From Phymatolithon calcareum (lineage: Eukaryota; Rhodophyta; Florideophyceae; Hapalidiales), in NCBI GenBank assembly GCA_977006965.1, contig OZ345352.1:4588001-4652000 (forward strand): a DNA stretch of 64,000 bases. The letters run 5' to 3'. Below, one piece after another: positions 52,958-62,874 of the stretch. A program made the translations under genes and the position numbers. Numbering within the stretch: the stretch's first letter is position 1; the number at the start of each line of letters is the position of its first letter. The notes beneath the pieces were generated by a model. That model did not search any database. It had not been told where the DNA came from and worked only from the letters and a program-made list of their open reading frames with translations.

Positions 52958-52999
52958 TAAATGACAAAGGGATCTTCAATTAAACAGAAATCCAATCCA
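52958..52999 (+). mobile_element. LINE 3' tail with ATCC/AATCC repeats
   Basis: GATCTTCAATTAAACAGAAA followed by TCCAATCCAATC matches the last 45 bases of the 38.27-kb LINE. No coding sequence remains. Confidence 0.65.
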
Positions 53000-53400
53000 A
53001 TCACTTCATGCATTTATGAGTCCATCGCGATGCTGAGATTTCTCGTTAAGAAACACACATGTAAAAGAGAGCATAGCAGTGGGCTATGTCCCGCATGTGG
53101 AAAAGGCATTGCTGTGAAGTGCCGGCTGCACAAGTTCACTAATTGGTTTCAGGCATTCTAGAATTTCTCTTCGAGATCGATTACATCGGTACATGATACT
53201 GTATCATTTTGCGAGATCCTTGGTGTGGCCGTACAGCATGTAGAATGAGAGCATTACATTTTTTAATTACCACCGTTGAAATTTGCGTATGAAATTACGC
53301 AAAAGTGGAAATCTATAATACTGCAATTGATGGAAATTGCATAGTTTATTCTACCGGCATTTCACAGCGATGCATTTTCTCATGGATGGAGATATCCCAT

Positions 53401-53734
53401 TGTCGCGTACAGAACGCTGGCGCTTTACAGTAACCAAACAACGCGGCAGATGCCCAACACGCAATAAAGGGAGAAGCTTTACCTTCAAATAACGCGCCCG
53501 ATCCTTGCCACTGCACGCGCCCGACGAGCCAGTGTGTATGCGAAGATGCTCCAGGTGATCATTGAATCCAGCTGCCACTTGCAGTCCCCACAGATGTGAC
53601 TCCCATTCGTCTGGCGCCACCAGAACTTGGTGATCAAATCAGGCAAGCGACACTCAGCCCAATTGCCAAGTATGATCGTTTTGCTCGTTTGATCAGTCCA
53701 ACGTACAGCCGCTCACTTATTGTGCAACCCCAGT
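53401..53734. other. GC-rich insertion in the flank repeat
   Basis: Absent from copies 1 and 2, which read straight through (CCCACTGCTATG at about 1328). Edges CCCATTG and CCCAGTG may be a worn 7-bp target duplication. A minus frame (53351-53620) reads MAPDEWESHLWGLQVAAG. The origin is unknown; it could be a retroposed gene fragment. Confidence 0.5.
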
Positions 53735-53940
53735 GCTATGATCTCTGCCATATTTCATACTTTTATTTAGAATTGGACGCTCCGTACTTTTCCTAAGGGG
53801 CCTGTACTAAAATTATTAAAGAGCACGCTATTTCTACAATGCATCCATGCGAGAAGAACCTTCAGATATTTTCAATGTAATGATATTTTATCCTATTCTA
53901 CTATTTGAAGGACGAAACGAAATGACCTACTCCAACCTGA

Positions 53941-54541
53941 TTGTGTCCGTGTCCGTAATTGCATTTGGCCGTAGAGATATCACTAGATATTAAGAGAGGG
54001 GCGTTCTTCAGAATTCATCAAGATCATCTTGATCGCGGCATAGACCCAGTCAAAAAAGTCCTCATTACAAGTCATTATTTCGTGGACTGGTTACGAGGAC
54101 GCGGCATAGATTGTCAGTGGCTGAGAGTTGATTTGCAAACTTTCGCTTCAGATGTTTTTGCACACTTTTGAGCAAAAACTTGAAACACCACGAAAAGTTT
54201 GGTTCAAAAGCAATTCCACTTCCGAAAACTAAAAATCGTTATGAGAAAAAATGTCCCATAGATAAGCTCATCCGCCACGCCAAACCTATGCCGCGACCTC
54301 ATTACCAGTGAAAATACTTCAGACTTGATTTGAGGACTTTTCCAGACTGGTAGTGGGGATGCAATAATCGAATTCTCAAAAAGGTCCCTCTAAAAAGCAA
54401 TTTGTGCAAGAATGGGCACCAAAATCCCACCTCCACCACGGCGCATATCGGAAAGTTCTGCAGACAGAGCTGCAAATCTTACTTTTTGTGTTTGGAAGCA
54501 GAAAATATTGCAGTTAGTAGTTCTACAGGAGAGAGCGGTCA
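53941..54541. other. Spacer, nothing recognised
   Basis: A 70-codon plus frame (53959-54171) has no domain or copy. Confidence 0.35.
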
Positions 54542-54554
54542 TTTGTTTATAATG

Positions 54555-54635
54555 GATGGATGGATTTCTGTTTTATTGAAGCTCCCTTAGTCAATTATCA
54601 TTGCACCTGAGAGACTTTTCGTTGCGCTACAATCC
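54555..54635 (-). mobile_element. 81-bp LINE tail with 13-bp target duplication
   Basis: TTTGTTTATAATG at 54542-54554 and 54636-54648 flanks the reverse complement of 38193-38274, including the ATCC tail. This shows where the 32.8-38.27-kb LINE family ends and that it moves by target-primed insertion. Confidence 0.92.
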
Positions 54636-54661
54636 TTTGTTTATAATGAAGAGCTATGGAT

Positions 54662-54691
54662 CAGGGGATAGTAATATATTACTATCCCCTG
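54662..54691. repeat. 30-bp perfect palindrome with 7-bp direct repeats
   Basis: The arms are CAGGGGATAGTAATA and its exact complement, without a loop. TATGGAT lies directly on both sides (54655-54661, 54692-54698). It looks like a DNA element reduced to its two inverted ends. Confidence 0.85.
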
Positions 54692-54698
54692 TATGGAT

Positions 54699-54987
54699 GC
54701 TCGCAAAAATCTAGTACATCGATTTTTCAAACGAGTAGGACAAAAATGCACAATCGCAAGAAACAATATTAAATACTAAGTATCATTACAGTGGAGTACA
54801 GCTTCTGAAATCTAGATTTTGTTCCACAGGGGGTTCGAAGGGAGAGGGTTAGCGACCACCGCGCAATGCAATAAGATTGCAGTGTATATAACTTTGTGGA
54901 GTGCACAGTACAGGGACCAGCTGTGCTCCAACGTGTATTATGGATTGTTCGTTGAACTGCATTACAGTTTGCTTTTCGCTCGTAATT
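54699..54987. other. Spacer, nothing recognised
   Basis: AT-rich, no open frame of note. Confidence 0.35.
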
Positions 54988-55370
54988 AAGTGGATTTATT
55001 GAGAAGGTACCATGTGTCCCAACGTGAGGAAAGACGGCACCTTTCTTTGCATTCTACTGCACTCGAAATTTCGGTTCCTTAATCAGAATTACTTAGTATC
55101 GCGTCGATGGCTCGGGCCACGTTGGTCTCCTCTGTGGGGGTCCATGTTGGCTTCCTCAGAATGCTCTTCAGTATTCTAACTGCCCACGCTCCTTGACTGC
55201 CCATTTCTTGGTAAATGACCTACAAACCATCTTGCACAGAGAATTCTTTGCCTGCTTTCTTTAATCCTCACTGCTTGGTGCGGTAGACCATTCTTGGCAA
55301 ATGTAATTTTCCTAGCGCGGCGTTCTTCTTGTTGTTCCCAGGCTAGTCGGAGGGCACTCCTGTTTTCTTT
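54988..55370 (-). pseudogene. LINE C-terminal and 3'-end fragment
   Basis: Minus frame 55176-55382 reads RRARKITFAKNGLPHQAV and RQRILCARWFVGHLPRNGQ, the recurrent motif. The 3' end matches 40972-41213 (TTCTCAATAAATCCACTTAATTA). Confidence 0.75.
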
Positions 55371-55590
55371 CTCTAGCGTCATCGAAGATGAGTACAGAAA
55401 TTGAGTTTGAGTGCAAGAGACTTACAGGAGCTCTTGTTGGGAGAGAATTACGAATCAAGAACGTTTTGAGCAGCCAGATGACTATAGCGTAGAGATTATG
55501 CAAGAGCTGCCCCGTTACTCCAAGGTGAGGCTTTGGGAGCTCTCAAAAATAAAATCATCAAATATCCCCAAAAAATATCCCCTGTTTTCT
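55371..55590 (+). pseudogene. LINE extreme C-terminus and 3' end
   Basis: Matches 63400-63600: EFECKRLTGALVGRELRIKN and an in-frame stop at about 55490, then GGAGCTCTCAAAAATAAAATC. It abuts the opposite-strand LINE fragment to its left, giving a head-to-head pair of 5'-truncated ends. Confidence 0.8.
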
Positions 55591-56090
55591 TTGGCTCTTG
55601 CCCTTCGGGCTCTGGCTTCCAAGAACCATTCTTGCAAGTCCTCTCGACGACGATTTGAATCCTTATTCTCGGCATCCTGATCGTAGCAAAGCACGACATT
55701 GCCACAAGCGCCGTTGCACAAGAACGTTTTCCTTTCATAACACGACTCTCTCATAGCTCATCTAGTACGGGCACCACGAAGATCGAAATCCAGGTTGCGA
55801 GGTGTAACGATCACCTGGAGAAAGCCCTCACGAGATTCCTTACGCGGCTCTTTGTCCAGATCCATCGTTTTCGATGACGGTGCCTCCACCAATGCTTTGT
55901 CTGGCGATGTTTTTTGCGATATAGTGCGATGGACAAAATTTGTAGTATATTTCCTGTGAAAGAAGAAAAGGCAGAAATATTTATTATTATCAGCGGAGCC
56001 TACTCACTTCTCTCCTTGTGAGGGCAATGCCTTCTTTTTAGAGCTTATTCTTCCAGACCCAATTCCTGTCATCTTCGATTACCACCAGTG
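55591..56090 (-). pseudogene. Decayed gene with probable intron (relative of 7510-7775)
   Basis: On the minus strand, 55985 (GTGAGTA at about 56010) to TTTCACAG at about 55951 looks like an intron of about 60 bases. The following exon reads SPDKALVEAPSSKTMDLDKEPRKES, continuing as GFLQVIVTPRNLDFDLRGAR to a stop near 55760. Further on the frame 55515-55754 is Cys-containing (FLCNGACGNVVLCYDQD). Family unknown. Confidence 0.4.
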
Positions 56091-56334
56091 CGTGATTCCG
56101 GTCCTCAGGCGAACAACCGAGCTGGGCTGCTTTCGTGATCGTTGCCAGTAGGAAGGAGTAGCTTTGCTCTGGGTTTAATAGCAGTACTCCAGGGTTTCAA
56201 TCACTTCCATCGCCAATTCAGTTTTCGCCCTTATCGCATGTTCACGATTGTCCTCAACGCCCGGCTCATTTGGTTGCGAAAATCTGGACACTGAAGTGCT
56301 GTTTTTCAAATTAGCGACACAGGCGTGAAAATTA
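56091..56334. other. Spacer with AGTGACA-type motifs at its end
   Basis: 56283-56345 carries two units like those at 26700-26850. Confidence 0.4.
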
Positions 56335-56664
56335 GTGACATGGAAAATATTTAGCCAAAATAAACTTGTCAAAAAAGGAAAATTTATTTTCTGTGCAGCA
56401 CTCCATGCTTTAGCAACACGGGGCAGCATCACTCGTGTTGCAGTCACTGAGGACCAGCTAGTGCAGGATGATTTGGTGCCGTTTGTCTTTGTCGCTAAGC
56501 GGGGCCGCAAGCGCAAGAGGCACTGCTTACCGTCCGAAACGAGGGCCTGTCACTGCTCCTCGTGCGGAAGCCTGGTCACTTCTCGTAGACATGGGCCAGG
56601 CCGAACATCCATAATTTTGTTGAGCCGAAGCGAAAGCTATTTGACATACCGGCTAAGTCCGTGA
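56335..56664 (+). other. 109-codon open frame, Cys/basic end, unknown
   Basis: Reads VAKRGRKRKRHCLP and CHCSSCGSLVTSRRHGPG. The AT-hook-like GRKRKR and the Cys pair recall the tail of some transposases (MULE type), but no catalytic part is present. Possibly a transposon remnant linked to the AGTGACA motifs just upstream. Confidence 0.3.
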
Positions 56665-57005
56665 TAATTGACCTTACCGCCTGAGATGACGGAGATGCTA
56701 CTTGCGACGAGGAGCTGAAGCATAGAGAGTAGCGCTCGAAATAGATTTTCCTTTCTTGACAAGTTTATTTTTATGATGTAATCATAGCCTTGAAAAGGTA
56801 AAAGAAGGAATTTGATAAGCTCGTTTTCATTGCGTTCTGATCTAAACCTGGTTCTGAAATGCCGTTCGCACTAAATAGCCCTGCGAGAAGTACATGTGAT
56901 CACTTATAAAATGTCGGTCTCTTACGTTCTTCGCACTACCCGCTCACACCGGTCTTCATCTACTTAGACGCAAGGAAAACTAAATCGATATCTGAGCTCA
57001 TCCAG
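56665..57005. other. Upstream region of the AlkB-like gene
   Basis: No repeat and no LINE tail is found, so the gene's promoter is probably undisturbed. I can name no promoter motif. Confidence 0.35.
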
Positions 57006-58472
57006 GTGCCATCTGCCATGCCTAAAACATTTCCAAACCCATACCTCTTCCTGTTCGCATCGCTTCCCCCGCTACTTTCTGTTTATCTTTCTCACTGCGT
57101 GTCACACCCCTTGCTGCGCCACTCGGCCGGAATCTTGTACGCCGTGGTGCTCCTACCTTTGTTGGAATGTATCACCGGCTTTTTTGGTCACCTGCACATG
57201 CTCCGCCATTCAACCCCGTCTGTCTCCGTCGATGATACTACTAATAGCGATATGAAAATGACGAACGCCGCTCCGTTGTCTGAGCGTTCAAGCGTTAAGA
57301 TATCTGCTCCTAGTCGGACTGAAAATGGCGGCACAGGGAAAAAGCCAATGTCAATCAGTCTGCATAACCTCCCAATATTTCGTTTTTCGCTTTTCATAGC
57401 GCTCATGTCCGTCACATGCAATTTGCTCCACGCCGTCGCTTACGTTGCTGCTGCGTCTTCGCAGCCCTCATCCCCTTGGCTCGTCTTACTCGCGCAAGCA
57501 GCGCCGAAAAATATGCTGCATCTTATCTTGAGTGTATTATCGCACGCCTACGCCGTCCTGATCGGCTATATCGCCGCGCATGAAATGATGCACAAAGTGC
57601 ACAAACAGTCGCGGCTCGAGCGTCTTTTCGCATGGCTTTATCTTTCCCTTGTCCTGAACCCGGCCTTCCTTATTGATCACCACCACCACCACCACAAGCA
57701 CCTTGGCACTGAACTTGATACATCATCCGCACGTCGTGGCGGAACAGCGTACTCATTTTTCCTGCGTATGGAGCACGGGTCCTGGTCACGTGCGTTTCAA
57801 AGCGCTTGTCCCCGGCTCCGCGACAGCAGTAGCCTTATGCATTTTATGCGTTGCAATCGATTCGCACGCGGTGTTCTGCTCTCCTTCGCTGCGGTCTCGA
57901 ATGTGTATGCATTACTAGGACGAGCCCCTCTGGCATATTATGTTGCTGTGTGTGTGACCGGCATCTTCCTTGTGGACTGCGCCAGCTACATGGAGCACTA
58001 TGGGCTGCGCCGATCCATCAACGCTGCCACAGGGAAGCTAGAGCCGATCAGCGTGCTGCATAGCTGGGACTGTTCGTATGCATGCTCCAACATCATGACG
58101 TTCAATATTGGCGCGCATGCGCACCACCAGCTTGATGGCATAGTGCCGTACCCGGCACTTGAAGCAGGCATTGGACCTGAATATCCTCTTGGCTTCCATT
58201 GCATGACGTGGATTACGCTTATCCCGCCCTTATTCTGGAGCATAGCTCATCCGATTGTAGAATTGACCAGGACCAAGCTGCAAGTATCAAGACACAATGA
58301 CACGATCTTTGATAGACACGCCCCTAAAACGACGCTTGCGCAGATAGAATCATCGGTACCCTTAGGACAAAATTGTCATTGCTTGTCCAGCAGATTGTTG
58401 GGATGCCGTTCTAGTATGTCTCCGTATGAAGGAGCTGAGTCATGCCCGGTGAATGGCGTTTGTAAAATCTAG
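57006..58472 (+). CDS. AlkB-type membrane di-iron hydroxylase (alkane 1-monooxygenase-like)
   Basis: 488 residues, undamaged. The family's histidine clusters are in order: HEMMH (192-196), HHHHHHKH (225-232) followed by GTELDTSSARRGGTAYSFF, the counterpart of the AlkB DPASAR motif, and HAHHQ (371-375) followed by Y-P-A-L. YMEHYGLRR (about 328-336) and HSWD (352-355) also match. Hydrophobic segments near 10-30, 40-62, 122-150, 158-190, 205-222, 285-325 and 398-415 suit a six-helix membrane enzyme. The substrate is likely a terminal alkyl chain (alkane or fatty acyl), using O2 and rubredoxin or ferredoxin. A 60-residue polar insert (70-115) and a Cys-containing C-tail without CxxCG are unusual; no fused rubredoxin. 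A second Met at residue 5 is possible as start. Confidence 0.88.
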   Translation: MPSAMPKTFPNPYLFLFASLPPLLSVYLSHCVSHPLLRHSAGILYAVVLLPLLECITGFFGHLHMLRHSTPSVSVDDTTNSDMKMTNAAPLSERSSVKISAPSRTENGGTGKKPMSISLHNLPIFRFSLFIALMSVTCNLLHAVAYVAAASSQPSSPWLVLLAQAAPKNMLHLILSVLSHAYAVLIGYIAAHEMMHKVHKQSRLERLFAWLYLSLVLNPAFLIDHHHHHHKHLGTELDTSSARRGGTAYSFFLRMEHGSWSRAFQSACPRLRDSSSLMHFMRCNRFARGVLLSFAAVSNVYALLGRAPLAYYVAVCVTGIFLVDCASYMEHYGLRRSINAATGKLEPISVLHSWDCSYACSNIMTFNIGAHAHHQLDGIVPYPALEAGIGPEYPLGFHCMTWITLIPPLFWSIAHPIVELTRTKLQVSRHNDTIFDRHAPKTTLAQIESSVPLGQNCHCLSSRLLGCRSSMSPYEGAESCPVNGVCKI

Positions 58473-58689
58473 AAAATTTCTCTATTTAGTGATGTTTTCC
58501 TTGGTAACATAATTAATGTGTGAGTAAGCTGCTTTCTCCCCGACGGGGCTCGCAAGGGAGTGCGTTATTTCTGCATTATCTGCTACGTAGATTACTGCAG
58601 GGCGCTCTTTCTGCTAAGTAATTAGAAAAGCATTCCTGCCTCTCTGCCTGCCGCTCGAAATACGATTCGATTCCACTCGAAGAAAACTC

Positions 58690-59292
58690 TGTGGTTCCAC
58701 TGCAAAATTGGAGCAGCTAATATGCATAACAAACCGGAAAGTAGTTTTCACCGGCCATTCGCTAGGTGGTGCGTGTTCAGTAGTTTCAGCGTGTCTCTTT
58801 ATTGAAGAACAGAGCGGACTGAAGAACATGGCCCAGACTGTTACGAGGAAGAAATTGTAAGTTTTTATTATCGAAGCCCTCAGCGTTGGCACCCGCCAGC
58901 ACCAGAGTAGCTTCTATTTGATTTCTGTCTACGGAGGAAAAAATAGAAGCAGTGATTGCCAGCCCCATAGGGGAATTTCTATTATTATTATTTGTTTACA
59001 AAATGAAATCCCAAGGGAGATACTTACGAGTGACCAACCAAGGGCTGTAAGAAAGAAGATCGCGGAATATGCAACGACGCAAACGAAAGAGAGTCGCTTT
59101 GTCATGTGTGGTGATTCAATTGCTCAACTTTCCTGTGCTGTGCTGCGCCATGAAAGCACTGCCAAATTCATCACACGGGATCAGGAAATTGCGATAAACA
59201 CTGACCCTACAATTCGAGTCACAACCGTTCGCTCAATTCCAATCCTTGTATCACCTATCGTGCTTGTTTCCCTTTGGCAACCCTTTTCTTAG
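58690..59292 (+). pseudogene. Lipase copy C, split by a LINE tail
   Basis: The left part (58690-58847) reads KLEQLICITNRKVVFTGHSLGGACSVVSACLFIEEQ in two pieces of the normal order. After the insert, 59031-59292 reads DQPRAVRKKIAEYATTQ and SRFVMCGDSIAQLSCAVLR. Ser and Asp positions are kept; the N-terminal third and the His end are missing. Confidence 0.88.
58848..59023 (-). mobile_element. LINE tail in lipase copy C, 7-bp target duplication
   Basis: TTACGAG at 58841-58847 and 59024-59030. The minus strand ends AATAAAAACTTACAATTTC, as in the LINE within PB1. The inner part contains an ATT-repeat and may hold a second small insertion. Confidence 0.8.
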
Positions 59293-59690
59293 CATTCAAA
59301 ACTCCAGTCCGCGGATATTGTTGAATATATTCCCGAGAAAGTGCCGTAAGTCAAAGATCAAACAAATCTCCAAGGACCCCAACACTTCTATTAGATCTGT
59401 TTCATGTTCAGTATAGGTGTTGTGCCCATGGAGGGACTAATCAAGAGAATTCTTTGTCGTATGTACAACTGAAGTCTCAAATGCACAAACAGATTGTGCA
59501 GTGGATCCATTTAATCGGCAATTCCGCCTCGCTGCCGCACTGTAGTGAAAGAAAAGTGAAGGTGTGAATTGGAAAGTGGGGGAAGAAGTAAATGAGGAAT
59601 TGATAGCCGAAAAATCTGGGAGTTCCAAAGGTCCTGGATCATCGAGGCAACACACTAGGAGGGAAGTCTGAAATACGACGCATTCCAAAT
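59293..59690. other. Spacer, nothing recognised
   Basis: A minus frame 59437-59712 has no domain. Confidence 0.35.
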
Positions 59691-59739
59691 TCGAAAATCG
59701 GACTACAACCACGTCTTCTCTTCAACTGAAAAGTCAGAC

Positions 59740-59840
59740 CATTGCTATGCACCCATGGCACTCCCAAAGGAGCCCCAAGCGTTTGCAGGTCCGATGGTAA
59801 CTTTTAAATTAGAATCTACCTTTCATTGTCTAAGAGGAAG
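59740..59840 (+). mobile_element. LINE 3'-end fragment
   Basis: AAGCGTTTGCAGGTCCGATG...TTTTAAATTAGAATCTACCTTTC matches the end of the 9800-10200 insert. Confidence 0.55.
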
Positions 59841-59988
59841 ATGATGAAGAAAAGTAGATATTTGAGGAAATTCGCTACATGGACCGAAAAAGGTGGTAAA
59901 ATTCACTAAATCTACACCTCTTGCAAAAACCATGATGCACAGAGCACCCTGAAAATCTGCTATTGGCGCTACTATCTCACCAATATAT

Positions 59989-60128
59989 TGCAATTAAGTG
60001 GATTTAATGAGAAGGTACCATGAGTGCCAGCGTGAGGAAATTCGAATATTTTGCGAGCGTGCGACAACAGCGAAATCGGTCTGAAAAAAAAGATCAAATC
60101 AGACTGCAAGTTTGAAGTTTCTTTCCTT
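59989..60128 (-). mobile_element. LINE tail with 10-bp target duplication
   Basis: ACCAATATAT at 59979-59988 and 60129-60138. The first 50 bases match the 3' end at 54988-55040 (reverse complement TTCTCATTAAATCCACTTAATT). The remainder is diverged. Confidence 0.7.
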
Positions 60129-60138
60129 ACCAATATAT

Positions 60139-61084
60139 CAAAAACACCCAATCATTGAACGAAAATAGGTGAAAACCGGTGAGCGAGCTGATATTTAGAT
60201 CTCCACAAATTTGCGTCCTGTTGGCTATAATCTCCGCCGATGCTAAGTGGAGGGACAGTTGAAGCGCTTGCGAATGGGCTAGCTGAGAATGACTTATAAA
60301 ATGTAAGCCTTACTGCCTATGTTTTGAATGTCCCGTACATCTTGCAATTCAAGCCTGCGTTTCGTTTCAAGACACTGTGCTGCATCGTCTTAACGTTCAA
60401 TATGTGTCAATTATGAATCTTCATATCCATGCAAACGGCGCTCATTTAATGTTTTCCTCCAAATGGAAATACGAGAGAAGGATTAGAGCTACAAATCTGA
60501 GAGCGAGGCTCTATTTCTGCCGCCAAGTTAGTTCTCATGTGTGGAGGATATGGAAGGGTTTACTTAAATGCTCCCAACGCCTCACATATGGAATATCAGG
60601 GCTCGCCTTCCGAATCGATTTCTAGTGTAGCGTAGTCTGGTTCCTCATGACCTTCTTGATTCGTATTTCTCTATTAACAAGTGCACTTGTGAGTCGTTTG
60701 CACTCATCTTCTACATCAAGGCCCATCTGTGATCATGATAGAATGCGTTGGAGCGCAGCCTGATCAACATCATTTTAACCACTATGCAATGCGGCCAATC
60801 GCGATGACAAAGGAAAGTTGGCCCGCCACCTCAAGAGCAAACTAAAATTCTTCGAGTTTGTCCGAATTTCGTTTCAAGTACTGTCATTCTAAGTCGAATT
60901 GATATTTGCTATTCTCGCCAAGGGTATGTTCCGAGTCACCTGCATTAGCATTGTTTGTACACCCGTGTAGTCACCAAATCTGTGCCGAGCATACATCTCT
61001 CATGGATTTATTGCGTTTAATCAATTTTTGCTAATGCCCCAAGCTTCTGCGAAACATTGCGCATAAAAGGTAGACCCTACAGGG
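60139..61084. other. Spacer, nothing recognised
   Basis: An 82-codon plus frame (60377-60625) has no domain or relative here. Confidence 0.35.
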
Positions 61085-61290
61085 CGGGCCAGTGTTGTAG
61101 GAAAGAAGACCACTGAAGTTTTGTCGATAAAATTAATGACTGATATTTTCGTTTTGTCAAGTCTGGAGATTCAATTTCTTAGCTGCGTGCTGTGGCATGC
61201 AGGTAATCCCAAGTACGTCACAAGGAACCTTTTTTTAAAGGGATCCGCCAAGTTATGTCACTACAGTGCATATCGCTTGCCCACTTTTGG
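61085..61290 (+). pseudogene. Lipase fragment D
   Basis: Reads VVGKKTTEVLSIKLMTDIF and LWHAGNPKYVTRN, matching AVGKKIAKFM and LRHAGTVKFITQN of the intact lipase; the Asp position is not preserved (LEIQFL for GDSIAQL). Confidence 0.7.
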
Positions 61291-61404
61291 TTACTTTGGC
61301 ACCTCTCACATCGCCTTCCACCTTGCACTGAAGAAGAGCATTGCTCGTGTCGTGTGTCTGACAGCAAATCCCTTTTGCACGTGAAGAGTTTTCACTGAAA
61401 TTCA

Positions 61405-61510
61405 ATTAAAGCTTCGCATTCTTACGAACATGCGCGCAGAGCATGTTCACTTGCTACCCGCTATTTTGCAATCCGTTGAGACCTACCTCCATTCATAAGC
61501 GGTAGGAAAA
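61405..61510 (-). mobile_element. LINE 3'-end fragment (GGCAAGGCTTCC family, diverged)
   Basis: Block order matches 4690-4820 (TTACGAA, TTGCTACC, GAGACCTACC, GCGGTAGG on the plus strand). Confidence 0.5.
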
Positions 61511-62874
61511 GTATGGATCCTGGACGATCCTATATCCCACGTGCTGTTCTTTTGGGGTTCACGGTGCGTATCGTCTCTACTAGACGTCGTATCTTGCAGG
61601 ATCTCTACTGAACTTCTATTGCTTTGTCTTTAGAGCAAAAGACAAGGCGATTTTTGAAGTAATCCCGGGGGAAAGCACACTGCTGAACAGGCTTTGAACT
61701 ACGTTATGGATGAACTAGAGGTACACAGTATTATCAAAGATCGAACTTCAAGCATGATCTCATGTTTTCCTTTAAAATAGTTCTTATGTCGAAACTTGTC
61801 TATCACGAGAGAAAGTAGTGGGTATTTCTTGTATGCCAATCTAAAAAACATGAACAAGAAGCTGGCCGAAGTTTTCCACTATTGCAAAAGAGGCAGGCTA
61901 TCCAAATGGAGGTCAATGACACCTTAACTCTCGATCATTCGCGCAAGAAGTGGATCTCGGTTTCAAGCGTGGACTGGAGGCTGTAAATTTCATTAATAAA
62001 TGCTTAAAATAAGAAGACTAGTACGAGCGCAGACCAGTTATGAGCCAAGGAAGAGACACGCAACAACATGTAATAGAGGACGTAATATTTCAGCCATCTA
62101 TTGCTGCTACCATATTACATCTAAGCTGTCCTCCCTGTATCTCAATGCAGCAAAAGCCGAACTTTTGGTAAGTTCATGTCGACTATGTTCATTTCTTGCT
62201 CGCAGGGATGAAATTTATTTTCTTCGGTTCGAGGCGACAGTGCCCTCCTCGTTTTTTTTCCTAGAGCTAGGCTCACTGAAACTTAAAGGAAATAGGTTCA
62301 GACTGAACAAGGAGACAAAGAGCGAGAACCTGAAAGGAGGAAAGAAAACCAAATTATTTTCCTCCGAAAAATGGAATGACACGGCGTTGTAGTAGTTACA
62401 CGCGGGCGAGCTTGTCGTGTAGGATCCGAGCAGTCGAAGCGAAGGAGTTGAAAATTTTGATCTTGAAGTGCTCGAAAGGACGAGTAGGCGAGTTGTGGAG
62501 TGCATGACAGTGTAGAAGAGGTAGTGAATCAAGCGATGGAGAAATTAATAATGCTAAAAATCGAGATGAAAGAGTAGACAATGGTGTAATGATGGAGATG
62601 ATACGCTGTAGACTTCCCCGGAAGGTCTGCAGTGGCTGGCTTGCACCGGCATTGTGGACCTCTAGTAGAAAACATACAATTTCCACAATCAATTGAGCAT
62701 TTATGAACTCAAAAGCTTGTGATAAGAACGCGGAACATAAGGTTCCTGTCATATTAGGAAAGGATGGCTTGTGTTTTGGGTGTGGAGTATACCAGTACTT
62801 CCTTAAAATTGCGTTGCTGGAAAGGTAGGATCAGAATACACTTTTTCATGCAGAAGAAAATCGATTACTCTCGG
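61511..62874. other. Spacer with overlapping unassigned frames
   Basis: Frames at 62000-62392 (plus), 62215-62532 and 62396-62752 (minus) overlap antisense. They are Leu/Ser/Phe-rich with no domain and no relative in the window. I cannot support a gene. Confidence 0.3.

Larger units (their letters stand above)
52332..53940 (-). repeat. Lipase 5'-flank repeat, copy 3 (with insertions)
   Basis: 52332-52945 matches 10450-11070. 53005-53400 and 53735-53940 match copies 1 and 2. A LINE tail at 52958-52999 and a GC-rich block at 53401-53734 interrupt it. Confidence 0.75.

Noticed and set aside
57678-57702. CAC-repeat run in the AlkB-like gene as a microsatellite insertion
   Set aside because: It encodes the second histidine cluster exactly where the family has its HxxxHH motif, so it is functional coding sequence.
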